Under the pieces are notes generated by a model that was not told where the DNA came from, ran no database searches, and saw only the letters and a list, made by a program, of their open reading frames with translations. A DNA stretch of 36,189 bases, from positions 1 to 36,189 of the forward strand of contig NZ_AHAM01000050.1 of assembly GCF_000236565.1 (NCBI RefSeq), given 5' to 3'. Below, piece by piece: positions 25,214 through 35,495 of the stretch. Numbering within the stretch: position 1 is the first letter of the stretch; every line of letters starts with the position of its first letter. This DNA comes from Mesorhizobium alhagi CCNWXJ12-2. GTDB lineage: Bacteria; Pseudomonadota; Alphaproteobacteria; Rhizobiales; Rhizobiaceae. A program made the position numbers and the translations under genes.

Positions 25214-26402
25214 TATCTACATCACCGGCCGGGTGAAGGACATCATCATCCGCGCCGGGCGTCACATCTACCCGCAGGAGATCGAAGAGGCTGTCGCGGG
25301 CATCCCCGGCGTACGCAAGGGAGGCGTCGTCGTGTTCGGCGCCACCGATCAATCCACGGGAACGGAGCGTGTGGTCGTCGTAGCGGAAACGCGCGAGACA
25401 GACGAATCCGCCCGCGCGCAGTTGCAAAAGCGAGCTCATGAGGTCGCAACGGATATCGCCGGGACACCTCCCGACGATATGGTCCTCGCGCCGCCGCGGG
25501 CCGTGCCGAAGACATCCAGCGGAAAGATTCGCCGCAGCGCGGCCAAGGAGCTTTACGAGAGCGGGACGATCGGAGCGCCGCAACGCTCGCTCTGGTGGCA
25601 GGTCTTGCGGCTGTCGCTTGCGGGAGCCGGCCCGCAACTGAAGCGGCTGCGACGGTTTCTCGCCGACCTTCTCTACGCTGGATGGTGGTGGATCGTCGTG
25701 GGCTGCAGCTTCCTGCTGGCATGGCTGGCGGTGATGCTTCTGCCGCGACTCGACTGGCGCTGGGCCGCGGCGAGGAAGATCGCCCGTGCCGCGCTCGCCC
25801 TCGCCGGCGTGACCATCACGGCGAGCGGCATCGAGCACATTCCACGCCGCAACGCGATAGTCGCATTCAACCATTCGAGCTACATGGACGCCCTGGTCCT
25901 GGCTGCGGTTCTGCCGGGAGAACCAGCTTTCGTGGCCAAGAAGGAACTGGCGGGACAGGTCTTTGCCGGGCCCTTCCTGCGCCGCTTAGGCACACCGTTT
26001 GTCGAGCGCTATGACGTCAAAGGCAGCCTTTCCGACGCCGAATCCCTGACCAGGATCGCCCGGCAGGAACGCATTCTCGTCTTCTTCCCCGAAGGCACGT
26101 TCACGCGCAGACCAGGGCTCTCCGCCTTCTATCTCGGAGCTTTCAAGATCGCGGTGGACGCCAACCTGCCGGCGCTGCCCGGCATCATCCGCGGAACGCG
26201 ATCCATGCTGCGCGGCGACCAATGGTTTCCACGGCATACGCCGGTCACGATCGAGATCGGCGCTCCCATTGCGCCGTCCGGAACCGATTTTGCAGCTGTA
26301 CTGCGTCTGCGCGACGCAGTACGCGAAGCCATCCTGGCGCGCTGTGGCGAACCGGATCTCGGCGAGATGGTAAAGCCGGCACCGCCCGAGGCCGGAGCCT
26401 GA
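25200..26402 (+). CDS. AMP-ligase C-terminus fused to PlsC-type acyltransferase (fragment of a broken gene)
   Basis: 400 codons. Residues 1-110 are the end of an acyl-AMP ligase: SGDIYITGRVKDIIIRAGRH, IYPQEIEEAV and the A10 lysine motif PKTSSGKIRR. After a membrane segment (WWWIVVGCSFLLAWLAVMLL) comes a 1-acylglycerol-3-phosphate acyltransferase domain with block I NHSSYMD and block III FPEGTFTRRPG. The intact parent would be an ACP-ligase-acyltransferase fusion acting in lipid assembly at the membrane. An ATG at 25200 may let this half be made alone, and the acyltransferase domain looks undamaged, so residual PlsC-like activity is possible. Confidence 0.72.
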   Translation: MASGDIYITGRVKDIIIRAGRHIYPQEIEEAVAGIPGVRKGGVVVFGATDQSTGTERVVVVAETRETDESARAQLQKRAHEVATDIAGTPPDDMVLAPPRAVPKTSSGKIRRSAAKELYESGTIGAPQRSLWWQVLRLSLAGAGPQLKRLRRFLADLLYAGWWWIVVGCSFLLAWLAVMLLPRLDWRWAAARKIARAALALAGVTITASGIEHIPRRNAIVAFNHSSYMDALVLAAVLPGEPAFVAKKELAGQVFAGPFLRRLGTPFVERYDVKGSLSDAESLTRIARQERILVFFPEGTFTRRPGLSAFYLGAFKIAVDANLPALPGIIRGTRSMLRGDQWFPRHTPVTIEIGAPIAPSGTDFAAVLRLRDAVREAILARCGEPDLGEMVKPAPPEAGA

Positions 26403-26427
26403 CGGGACCGGAAGTTCCACAAAGCGG

Positions 26428-26480
26428 CGCCGGTGACGCTGTGCGGCAACTCGCCGGACAGCCGATCTCGGCTACCGCAT
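26428..26480 (+). pseudogene. Decayed internal fragment of ptsP
   Basis: CGCCGGTGACGCTGTGCGG (26428-26446) is identical to 18852-18870 in ptsP. The match continues with a one-base deletion (GGC-AACTCGCCGG), two or three substitutions, an identical CCGATCTCGG, a gap of about 21 bases, then CTACCGC. It corresponds to ptsP residues about 676-700 (TPVTLCGELAGRPIS). The frame is broken, so it is dead. With the remnant at 24231 it brackets the broken ligase gene. Confidence 0.8.
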
Positions 26481-26648
26481 CGAGGAGGTGGCGCGGCTAT
26501 TCATCCCGCACCTTCCGCGGGTAAGGAGCGGATTCCTGTCAGTTTCGGGTGAATCTGGTAACAAGGTTTATCGCCGCTGTGATGGCGTCGCATTGTAAAG
26601 CTACAACCTGCACGAGGTTGGAGGGCTCGAATCGAGGGACGGTTTCAC

Positions 26649-28418
26649 ATGACGGGTGAGCAAGTTTTCATCTTCGCGCTTCTGGGCGCGGTTCTCGCCA
26701 TGCTGGTTTGGGGCCGCATCCGCTATGATCTGGTCGCCTTCGGCGCGCTGATCATCGCCGTTCTCGGCGGTGCGGTCACGGCCGAGGCTGCGTTCGAGGG
26801 CTTCGGTCATGAGGCCACCATGATTGTCGCACTGGTGCTCGTCATCTCGCGCGCCATGATCAACGCCGGTGTGGTCGAGTTGATCGCCCAGCATCTGGTA
26901 AGTGCGAAACGCGCGCTTCCCCTTCACATCACGATCATGTCGGTGATCGGCGCGGCGCTTTCAGCCGTCATCAACAACGTCGCCGCCATCGTGGTTCTCA
27001 TGTCGCTCGACATCGAGGCGGCCAAGAAGGCGTCCCGCTCGCCGTCGCTCTCGCTCATGCCGCTGTCATACGCGACGATCTTCGGGGGCATGGTGACGCT
27101 GATCGGGACGCCATCCAACATCGTGATCGCACAGTTCCGCGAGAGAGCGCTCGGCGAGCCATACACCATGTTCGATTTCACCCCGGTAGGGCTTGTCTGC
27201 GCGGTGGTCGGCATAGCCTTCGTGGCGCTCGTAGGCTGGAGGCTCATCCCGCAGAGAAACGAAAGGACCGGGGCGGGCGCGGCCGAGAGCGACCTGTTCG
27301 TAGCCGAGGCGCGGGTTCCGGAAAAATCGACCACGATCGGGAAAACGCCCTCTGATCTTTACGAACTCAGCGACGAACACGACGTGACAATTCTGGGACT
27401 TGTGCGGGGTGAAAAGCGGCTGCCCGGCTTTGCAGCGGCGACCGAAATCCACAAGGGAGACCACCTTGTGCTCGAGGGCGATCCCAAGTCCATCGAGGCC
27501 TTCATCGGAGCGGCCAAGCTGGCAATTTTGAAGCAGGACAAGCAGGACGGTCTCACCGGCAAGACGATGTCGCTACTCGAGGCGATCGTGCCTGAGGGTT
27601 CACGCGCCATCGGCCGCAATATGCACGACATGCGGTTGCGTTACCGCCGCGGGGTCAGCCTGCTCGGCATGTCGCGCAACGGAAAGCGATTCAGGGAAAG
27701 GGTGGAGAAACTGACTATCAGGCAGGGTGACGTGCTCCTGCTGATCGGGCCGGTCGACCTCCTGGACGATGCGGCCGATTGGCTTGGCGTCCTGCCGATC
27801 GCTGACCGTAGCCATACGGTTATCCAGCGCCGCAAGGCGCTTCTGGCAATCGGTATTTTCGCGGTCGCCATCGCCGCTTCGGTCGCCGGCCTGGCTTCAC
27901 TGTCCATCGCGCTGGCTGGCGCCGTAGCTCTGTTTGCCCTGGCAAACATTGTAACGCCGTCGGACGTGTACGGCGCAGTGGAATGGCCAATCATCGTGCT
28001 GCTCGGATCGCTCATTCCGCTCGGGACCGCATTCGAAAATGCCGGAGGCACGCAACTGGTCACCTCCGCCATAATAGGCCGGACCGAAGGGCTGCCCGTC
28101 TGGCTCATCCTCGCCGTCGTCATGGCGGTGACCATGGTGCTTTCGGATTTTTTGAACAGCATAGCCACGGCGCTGATCGCGGCGCCGATCGGCGTCGGTG
28201 TCGCACAATCGCTTGGCGTGTCGCCGGACCCCTTCCTGATGGGCGTCGCGGTCGCGGGAACCTGTGGATTGCTGACGCCGATCGGTCACAAGAACAATGC
28301 CATCATCATGGGACCGGGCGGCTACCGGTTCAGCGACTATTGGCGGCTGGGCCTGCCGCTTGAGCTCATAATCATCGCTGTCGCCGTGCCGACGCTGCTT
28401 TTCTTCTGGCCGCTCTGA
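26649..28418 (+). CDS. SLC13/DASS-type permease with two RCK_C domains
   Basis: Inner-membrane transporter of the ion-transporter superfamily (SLC13 / divalent anion:sodium symporters such as sulfate or dicarboxylate carriers), 589 aa. N-terminal helices carry [20 protein letters not shown] and the hallmark [21 protein letters not shown] cytosolic insert (about residues 200-390) holds two TrkA-C / RCK_C regulatory domains ([40 protein letters not shown] with [11 protein letters not shown]). C-terminal helices repeat the pattern with [20 protein letters not shown] and [26 protein letters not shown] precedes the ATG. Substrate cannot be read. Last gene of the accessory segment between ptsP and prfA. 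Confidence 0.9.
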   Translation: MTGEQVFIFALLGAVLAMLVWGRIRYDLVAFGALIIAVLGGAVTAEAAFEGFGHEATMIVALVLVISRAMINAGVVELIAQHLVSAKRALPLHITIMSVIGAALSAVINNVAAIVVLMSLDIEAAKKASRSPSLSLMPLSYATIFGGMVTLIGTPSNIVIAQFRERALGEPYTMFDFTPVGLVCAVVGIAFVALVGWRLIPQRNERTGAGAAESDLFVAEARVPEKSTTIGKTPSDLYELSDEHDVTILGLVRGEKRLPGFAAATEIHKGDHLVLEGDPKSIEAFIGAAKLAILKQDKQDGLTGKTMSLLEAIVPEGSRAIGRNMHDMRLRYRRGVSLLGMSRNGKRFRERVEKLTIRQGDVLLLIGPVDLLDDAADWLGVLPIADRSHTVIQRRKALLAIGIFAVAIAASVAGLASLSIALAGAVALFALANIVTPSDVYGAVEWPIIVLLGSLIPLGTAFENAGGTQLVTSAIIGRTEGLPVWLILAVVMAVTMVLSDFLNSIATALIAAPIGVGVAQSLGVSPDPFLMGVAVAGTCGLLTPIGHKNNAIIMGPGGYRFSDYWRLGLPLELIIIAVAVPTLLFFWPL

Positions 28419-28597
28419 GCATCGATATCCGCGATTTGGCTTTTCACGCGGGGCGGCCTGAGTTTCCGGAATCTCCCTCGATGCTGCCTCGGGCCGGCAG
28501 CCGTCTTCCGGCGAGATTGAGCTTTTTTGCGATCTCCGATATTGGCAGCCCTCCTGCCGGCCTCCTACATGCTGGCCAGAAGGCAACAAGGCATCAG

Positions 28598-29674
28598 ATG
28601 ATTTCCCTACCCCGCGACCGCATGGATCAAGTCGTCAAGCGTTTCGAGATGCTCGAAGCGCAGATGTCGGCTGGGCCGGATGCCGACGCCTATGTGAAGA
28701 TGGCTTCGGAATATTCCGACATCCAGGACATGGTGACGAAAATCCGCGAGCTGCGCGCCGCCGAGCAGGAGGAGGCCGACCTCCAGGCGATGCTGGCCGA
28801 CAAGGGGACCGACGCCGAGATGCGCTCGCTCGCCGAAGCCGAGCTGCCGGCGGTGGAGGAGCGCATCGAGGCGCTGCAGAAGGACATCCAGATACTGCTC
28901 CTGCCCAGGGACGCGGCCGACGAGAAGAACGCCATCCTCGAAATCCGCGCCGGAACCGGCGGCGATGAGGCGGCGCTTTTTGCCGGCGATCTGTTCCGCA
29001 TGTATGAGCGCTATGCCGCCGCGCGCGGCTGGAAGATGGAAGTGGCGTCGGCCAGCGAGGGCGAGGCCGGCGGCTATAAGGAAATCATCGCCACCGTGTC
29101 GGGCAGAGGCGTCTTCGCGCACCTGAAGTTCGAATCGGGCGTGCACAGGGTCCAGCGCGTGCCCGAGACCGAGGGCAGCGGGCGCATCCACACGTCGGCC
29201 GCGACGGTCGCGGTGCTGCCCGAGGCGGAGGAGGTCGACATCGAGATACGCTCCGAGGATATCCGCATCGACACGATGCGGGCGTCGGGCTCCGGCGGCC
29301 AGCACGTCAACACCACCGATTCGGCCGTGCGCATCACCCATCTGCCCACCGGCATCATGGTGGTGCAGGCCGAGAAGTCGCAGCACCAGAACCGCGCCCG
29401 CGCCATGCAGATCCTGCGCGCGCGGCTGTTCGACATGGAGCGGTCGCGGGCCGACACCGAGCGGTCCGAAAGCCGCCGGCTGCAGGTCGGTTCGGGCGAC
29501 CGGTCCGAGCGCATCAGGACCTACAATTTCCCGCAGGGGCGCGTCACCGACCACCGCATCAATTTGACGCTCTACAAGCTCGACCGGGTCATGATGGGCG
29601 AACTCGACGAACTCGTCTCGGCGCTGATCTCCGACCACCAGTCGAAGCTGCTTGCGGATATAGCGGAAAAATGA
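28598..29674 (+). CDS. prfA: Peptide chain release factor 1
   Basis: Class I release factor for UAA and UAG, 358 aa. The GGQ motif that triggers peptidyl-tRNA hydrolysis is at 233-235 in [20 protein letters not shown]; its glutamine is the target of PrmC, encoded next. The N-terminal coiled region and the domain-2 segment [20 protein letters not shown] are normal. The ATG at 28598 gives [20 protein letters not shown] as in relatives; ATG 28622 is a weaker choice. The frame open from 28436 encodes unrelated residues. Its stop overlaps the prmC ATG (ATGA). Confidence 0.96.
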   Translation: MISLPRDRMDQVVKRFEMLEAQMSAGPDADAYVKMASEYSDIQDMVTKIRELRAAEQEEADLQAMLADKGTDAEMRSLAEAELPAVEERIEALQKDIQILLLPRDAADEKNAILEIRAGTGGDEAALFAGDLFRMYERYAAARGWKMEVASASEGEAGGYKEIIATVSGRGVFAHLKFESGVHRVQRVPETEGSGRIHTSAATVAVLPEAEEVDIEIRSEDIRIDTMRASGSGGQHVNTTDSAVRITHLPTGIMVVQAEKSQHQNRARAMQILRARLFDMERSRADTERSESRRLQVGSGDRSERIRTYNFPQGRVTDHRINLTLYKLDRVMMGELDELVSALISDHQSKLLADIAEK

Positions 29675-30726
29675 CGCGTGATGTGCGCCCCCTCCACCGC
29701 CTTCGGCGGTCCCCCTCCCCCGTAAACGGGGGAGGATCAACGCCGGCGACGCCGGCCGCAACCTCGGATCCTCCCCTGCGAAGCGGGGGAGGGGGACCGC
29801 CCCCCGGGTCCGGCCAGAGGCCGGCCCGAGGACAGGCTCAGGCGGTGGAGGGGGCAACTACTTTATCCGAACTTTTGCGCTTCGCCCGCAGCCGCCTGAC
29901 CGTCCCTTACATCGACGATCCGGCGCTCGAAGCCCGCATGATCGTCGAGCACTTTTCAGGCGCCAGCCGCGCGGAAGCAATTTCTTCGCCGAATCGCCTG
30001 ATTCCGGCCGAAGCGCTTGCCGCCATCGACGCGGCGTTAAGGCGCCGGCTTGCGCATGAACCTGTCCACCGCATCTTCGGCCATCGCGAGTTCTACGGCC
30101 TCGACCTCCTGCTTTCGCCCGAGACGCTGGAGCCACGGCCGGATACCGAAACGCTGGTCGAGACCATGCTGCCCGTTATTTCCGAGACCGTTGCGCGTAA
30201 GGGCGAATGCCGCATCCTGGACCTCGGCACCGGTACCGGCGCAATCGCGCTCGCGCTGCTGAGCGAGGTCGAACGGGCGCTGGCGACCGGCGTGGACATT
30301 TCCGAGGATGCGCTTGAAACGGCGGCGCTGAATGCCGGGCGAGTCGGGCTTGGCGAACGCTTCACGCCGCTCCGTTCCGACTGGTTCGCAAATATTTTCG
30401 AACGATTCGATGCAATCGTCTCGAACCCTCCCTATATACCTGCCAAGCACATCGACAATTTGCAGGCGGACGTGCGTGATTTCGATCCGCGCAGAGCGCT
30501 GGATGGCGGCGAAGACGGGCTCGATGCCTATCGCCTGATATCGGAAGGCGCGCACCGCTGCCTTGCAGCCGGCGGAACCATCGGCGTTGAAATCGGTTAT
30601 GACCAGAAGGACGCCGTAACGGGCATTTTCCAACGGGCAGGCTACCGGTTGATAAAAGCCGTGCGGGATATCGCGGGAAACGACCGCGTCCTTATGTTCC
30701 AGGAAAGCAGACCGGAAGACGCTTAA
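29671..30726 (+). CDS. prmC: Release factor glutamine methyltransferase with a repeat-encoded N-terminus
   Basis: SAM-dependent enzyme that methylates the GGQ glutamine of PrfA/PrfB. Motif I is [18 protein letters not shown], and the N-methyltransferase signature is [11 protein letters not shown] with Asn252. The normal N-terminal domain begins only at [15 protein letters not shown] (about residue 62). Residues 6-61 ([19 protein letters not shown].. and [16 protein letters not shown]) are translated from a 169-bp palindromic element lying just after the start codon. The ATGA overlap with prfA keeps the coupled start at 29671; a GTG at 29845 could instead restart translation at the real domain. 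Total 351 aa against about 290 usual. The catalytic domain looks intact. Confidence 0.93.
   Translation: MTRDVRPLHRLRRSPSPVNGGGSTPATPAATSDPPLRSGGGGPPPGSGQRPARGQAQAVEGATTLSELLRFARSRLTVPYIDDPALEARMIVEHFSGASRAEAISSPNRLIPAEALAAIDAALRRRLAHEPVHRIFGHREFYGLDLLLSPETLEPRPDTETLVETMLPVISETVARKGECRILDLGTGTGAIALALLSEVERALATGVDISEDALETAALNAGRVGLGERFTPLRSDWFANIFERFDAIVSNPPYIPAKHIDNLQADVRDFDPRRALDGGEDGLDAYRLISEGAHRCLAAGGTIGVEIGYDQKDAVTGIFQRAGYRLIKAVRDIAGNDRVLMFQESRPEDA
29687..29855. repeat. 169-bp palindromic element inside prmC
   Basis: Perfect 15-bp terminal inverted repeats: GCCCCCTCCACCGCC (29687-29701) and GGCGGTGGAGGGGGC (29841-29855). Inside are two CTCCCCC..GGGGGAG hairpins (CCCCCG-TAAA-CGGGGG near 29715-29735; CCCCTGCGAAGCGGGGG near 29774-29790) and a GGCC-rich hairpin (GGCCAGAGGCC). 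No open frame other than that of prmC, so it resembles a non-autonomous palindromic repeat. No clear target-site duplication is visible. Confidence 0.85.
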
Positions 30727-31012
30727 AAAAGCCTTGGCAATGATGGCGAATGCAGCTAGGGTCGAACTACCGGATGAGACGAAGCAGGCAGTGCTGTTAC
30801 CAATTCGGTTCCCTTTTTCAACAAGCTGCCTTCTTGCGTGAACGACGCTTTAGCTTCGTACGGGGATCGCCCGGCAAGTGACAGAGACCGGAATGGGATG
30901 GCACGTGACGCCAACGCAATCGATGCGGGCGAACACCGTCGGAAAAGTACGAAACGGCTGGCTGCCGAGGCGCCCCCGTTCGTGAAATGTATTTCAAATT
31001 GAAGAGAGTCGG
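30727..31012. other. Leader region between prmC and the DUF4167 gene
   Basis: 286 bases without a gene. A perfect palindrome TGAAAT-GT-ATTTCA (30983-30996) lies just upstream of the ribosome site of the DUF4167 gene and could be an operator or leader element. No confident promoter or terminator for prmC seen. Confidence 0.4.
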
Positions 31013-31813
31013 ATGAGGCCACAACAGCAGAACAGGCGCATGCGCGGTCGCGGCAATAATGGCGGCGGCAACAACAACAATCCCAACCGCAAGGGACCAA
31101 ATCCCCTGACGCGCAATTACGAGAGCAACGGACCGGACGTGAAAATCCGTGGGTCCGCTCAGCAGATCGCCGAAAAATACACCACGCTGGCCCGCGACTC
31201 CCAGAGTTCCGGCGACCGCGTGATGGCGGAGAACTATCTCCAGCACGCCGAGCACTACAATCGCATCATCGCAGCCGCCCAGGCGCAGATGCCGATCCAG
31301 CAGGTGCAGCAAAATCGCGACGATTTCAGCGACGACCAGGACGAGGATCGCGATGAGCTCGAGAATGCCGGCAATGCGGTGAATGTCGCGCCGGCCAACG
31401 TCTCCAACGAGGCTCAGTCCCAGCCCGCTCCGTCGCCTGTCGCGCCGGTGAGCAATGGTTCGGGCCCGCAGCCGGTCATCGACGGCACGCCCGCCGAGGT
31501 AGCCCTGAATACGGAATCCACCGGCGCGCCGAATGGCGGCGGACGCCACCGCGAGCGTCGTCCGCGCCCGCCGCGCCCCGAGGCCAGCCCCGCGGCCGAG
31601 GCCGCTGCTCCCGACGCTTCGCAGGCAGACGGGAACGGCGACGAAGGCGAGCAGAATGCGGCTCCGCGTCGCGGACGCCGGCCGCGCCGCGGCGAGCGCC
31701 GTCCCGAACAGGCCGCGGAAGCGGGCGGCAATGAACCCGCAGGCGATGCCGGCGAGGCGACGCCCGCAGTGGAAACCTCCGGCGACACGGCCCTGACGCC
31801 TGTCGAGAGCTGA
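31013..31813 (+). CDS. DUF4167 domain-containing protein
   Basis: A 266-residue protein with a conserved N-terminal DUF4167 region (about residues 1-100): an Arg/Gln/Asn-rich start MRPQQQNRRMRGRGNNGGGN, then NPLTRNYESNGPDVKIRGSA, QQIAEKYTTLARDSQSSGDR and ENYLQHAEHYNRIIAAAQAQ. The remainder is a disordered acidic/Pro/Ala tail with basic patches (RERRPRPPRPE; RRGRRPRRGERR). The Arg-Gly-rich ends suggest RNA or nucleic-acid binding, but function is unknown. It sits between prmC and clpB, the standard place in Rhizobiales. GAAGAGAG precedes the ATG, and a strong terminator follows. Confidence 0.9.
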   Translation: MRPQQQNRRMRGRGNNGGGNNNNPNRKGPNPLTRNYESNGPDVKIRGSAQQIAEKYTTLARDSQSSGDRVMAENYLQHAEHYNRIIAAAQAQMPIQQVQQNRDDFSDDQDEDRDELENAGNAVNVAPANVSNEAQSQPAPSPVAPVSNGSGPQPVIDGTPAEVALNTESTGAPNGGGRHRERRPRPPRPEASPAAEAAAPDASQADGNGDEGEQNAAPRRGRRPRRGERRPEQAAEAGGNEPAGDAGEATPAVETSGDTALTPVES

Positions 31814-31843
31814 TTTTCGCAACGGACAGATTGACGTGGATTG

Positions 31844-31878
31844 TGCGGCGGGGACGAAAGTCTCCGCCGCATTTTATT
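31844..31878 (+). terminator. Terminator of the DUF4167 gene
   Basis: TGCGGCGGGGAC (31844-31855), GAAA tetraloop, GTCTCCGCCGCA (31860-31871): 12-bp stem with one G-U pair, then TTTTATT. The best intrinsic terminator in the window. Confidence 0.9.
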
Positions 31879-31891
31879 GCGTTCCGCCGAT

Positions 31892-31920
31892 CTTGAGGGA
31901 AATCGACGCGCGCCCCATAT
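31892..31920 (+). promoter_or_regulatory. RpoH (heat-shock) promoter of clpB
   Basis: CTTGAGG (31892-31898), 14-base spacer, CCCCATAT (31913-31920), 92 bases before the clpB ATG. This is very close to the RpoH consensus CTTGAAA-N14-CCCCATNT, in front of a classic heat-shock gene and behind a terminator. Confidence 0.85.
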
Positions 31921-32011
31921 CCTTGCCATAGTGAGCCTGGCTCGAAGAGCAGGCTCGTCACCCAAAGCCGATCCGGCGCCGCAAAGCGGGCCGGTTAGGA
32001 AGGAGACATAA

Positions 32012-34621
<2,610 letters not shown>

Positions 34622-34647
34622 GGCGCTTCAGGACTTGGGTTCCTCGC
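34622..34647 (+). repeat. Direct repeat, left copy
   Basis: GGCGCTTCAGGACTTGGGTT followed by CCTCGC, 25/26 identical to 35267-35292. It starts directly after the clpB stop. The two copies flank the DUF559 element. Confidence 0.85.
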
Positions 34648-34666
34648 GCCGAGCTTGCAGCCGGCT

Positions 34667-34723
34667 CTCCTCTCCCCCATACTTCATGGGGGAGAGGTGG
34701 CCCGAAGGGCCGGTGAGGGGGCT
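34667..34723 (+). repeat. Inverted repeat, left copy, beside the DUF559 gene
   Basis: 57 bases made of two hairpins: CTCTCCCCCAT-ACTTC-ATGGGGGAGAG, then GGCCC-GAA-GGGCC, ending GGTGAGGGGGCT. It is the reverse complement of 35152-35208 at 55 of 57 positions; the two differences are in the first hairpin loop. Its GAGGGGG end, followed by T6, may supply the ribosome site of the DUF559 gene and may also help stop clpB transcription. Confidence 0.9.
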
Positions 34724-34729
34724 TTTTTC

Positions 34730-35146
34730 TTGCACGACGCAAAGCCTACCCGGACCCGCCGCAAGTCCGGCACGACCGAACGCGCAAGATCCCTTCGCAA
34801 AGGCGACAATCTGGCCGAGGGCCGGCTGTGGATCGAGTTGCAGGACCGCAAGCTCGGCGGCCACAAATTTGTCCGGCAGTTTCCCATCGGACCCTATTTC
34901 GCTGATTTCGTTTGCCGCGAACGTCGCCTCGTCGTCGAACTCGATGGAAGCCAGCACGCAGACAGCGAATATGACCGAAGGCGCGACGAATTCATGCGTA
35001 GTGCCGGCTATTCGGTGATCCGGTTATGGAGCCATGAAGCACGGACCCAAACGGCAGCGGCCTGCGAAACTATCCTTGCTGCGCTCAACGGACGGCTCCG
35101 AGGGGAAACCATTGCGACCGATCTCAGATTTTATCCCGCAACATAG
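34730..35146 (+). CDS. DUF559 endonuclease-like protein enclosed by inverted repeats
   Basis: About 138 aa of the DUF559 family (Vsr-like, PD-(D/E)XK nuclease fold). Core signatures: GRLWIELQDRKLGGHKFVRQ, then FPIGPYFADFVCRERRLVVE with the acidic metal-site residues in ADFVC and VVELDGSQHADS, and YSVIRLWSHEARTQTAAACE. The TTG at 34730 is preferred: GAGGGGG from the left repeat lies about 10 bases upstream. The same frame is open to a TTG at 34655, but that would translate the repeat (ILHGGEVARRAGEGAFF). The stop TAG (35144-35146) lies 5 bases before the right inverted repeat. So the gene fills the space between the repeats almost exactly, as in a small mobile element. Substrate unknown. Confidence 0.8.
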   Translation: MHDAKPTRTRRKSGTTERARSLRKGDNLAEGRLWIELQDRKLGGHKFVRQFPIGPYFADFVCRERRLVVELDGSQHADSEYDRRRDEFMRSAGYSVIRLWSHEARTQTAAACETILAALNGRLRGETIATDLRFYPAT

Positions 35147-35151
35147 TAAGT

Positions 35152-35208
35152 AGCCCCCTCACCGGCCCTTCGGGCCACCTCTCCCCCATGAACGATGGGG
35201 GAGAGGAG
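35152..35208 (-). repeat. Inverted repeat, right copy, beside the DUF559 gene
   Basis: Reverse complement of 34667-34723 (55/57). It begins AGCCCCCTCACCGGCCC just after the DUF559 stop and ends with the CTCTCCCCCAT-GAACG-ATGGGGGAGAG hairpin. Confidence 0.9.
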
Positions 35209-35266
35209 CGGGGTTCCCCGGCGGGCGCGAAGCGAAGCCATTTGGCAATCCAGGTGAGATGTGAGC
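35209..35266. other. Spacer between repeat units
   Basis: Sequence running from CGGGGTTCCCCGGCGGGCGC to the next repeat unit. The CGGGGTTCCCCG self-pairs. No gene seen. Confidence 0.4.
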
Positions 35267-35350
35267 GGCGCTTCAGCACTTGGGTTCCTCGCCCCGCTAA
35301 GCGGGGGAGAGGTGCCGACCCGGGCTTGATCCGGGGGAGACGGAGAGGGG
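35267..35350 (+). repeat. Third palindromic repeat unit with right copy of the direct repeat
   Basis: It starts with GGCGCTTCAGCACTTGGGTT + CCTCGC (copy of 34622-34647), then the hairpin CCCCGCTAAGCGGGG, GAGAGGTG, and a second hairpin CCCGG-GCTTGAT-CCGGG, ending GGAGACGGAGAGGGG. Same order of parts as the 57-bp units (hairpin, GAGAGGTG, second hairpin, G-rich end) but different bases, so a variant of the same repeat superfamily. Confidence 0.75.
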
Positions 35351-35495
35351 AAGAGAACGAAACGCCCCGTCGCAAGCTGGGGGATTTTTGTTTGGTGGCT
35401 TTGGCAATCTCCAGATGGTGAGAGCCAGGAAGCGCCCGCTTCGCGCCTCATCGAAGGCGATTTTGAGCTCGCGCCTACGGCAGCATCCCTTCCTA
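35351..35495. other. Gene-free spacer before arcA
   Basis: 145 bases between the repeat cluster and the end of the arginine deiminase gene. No gene, terminator or repeat recognised. Confidence 0.4.

Larger units (their letters stand above)
24602..26402 (+). pseudogene. ACP / acyl-AMP ligase / acyltransferase fusion gene with internal deletion
   Basis: The carrier plus ligase start (to about 25195) and the ligase end plus PlsC (from about 25200) abut with a frame change. Motifs A3 to A8 of the ligase, roughly 300-350 residues, are absent. One deletion explains this. Confidence 0.75.

Noticed and set aside
29680-29862. Target-site duplication around the prmC element
   Set aside because: The flanks (TGATGTGC and AACTACTTT) do not match, so the insertion mechanism cannot be inferred.
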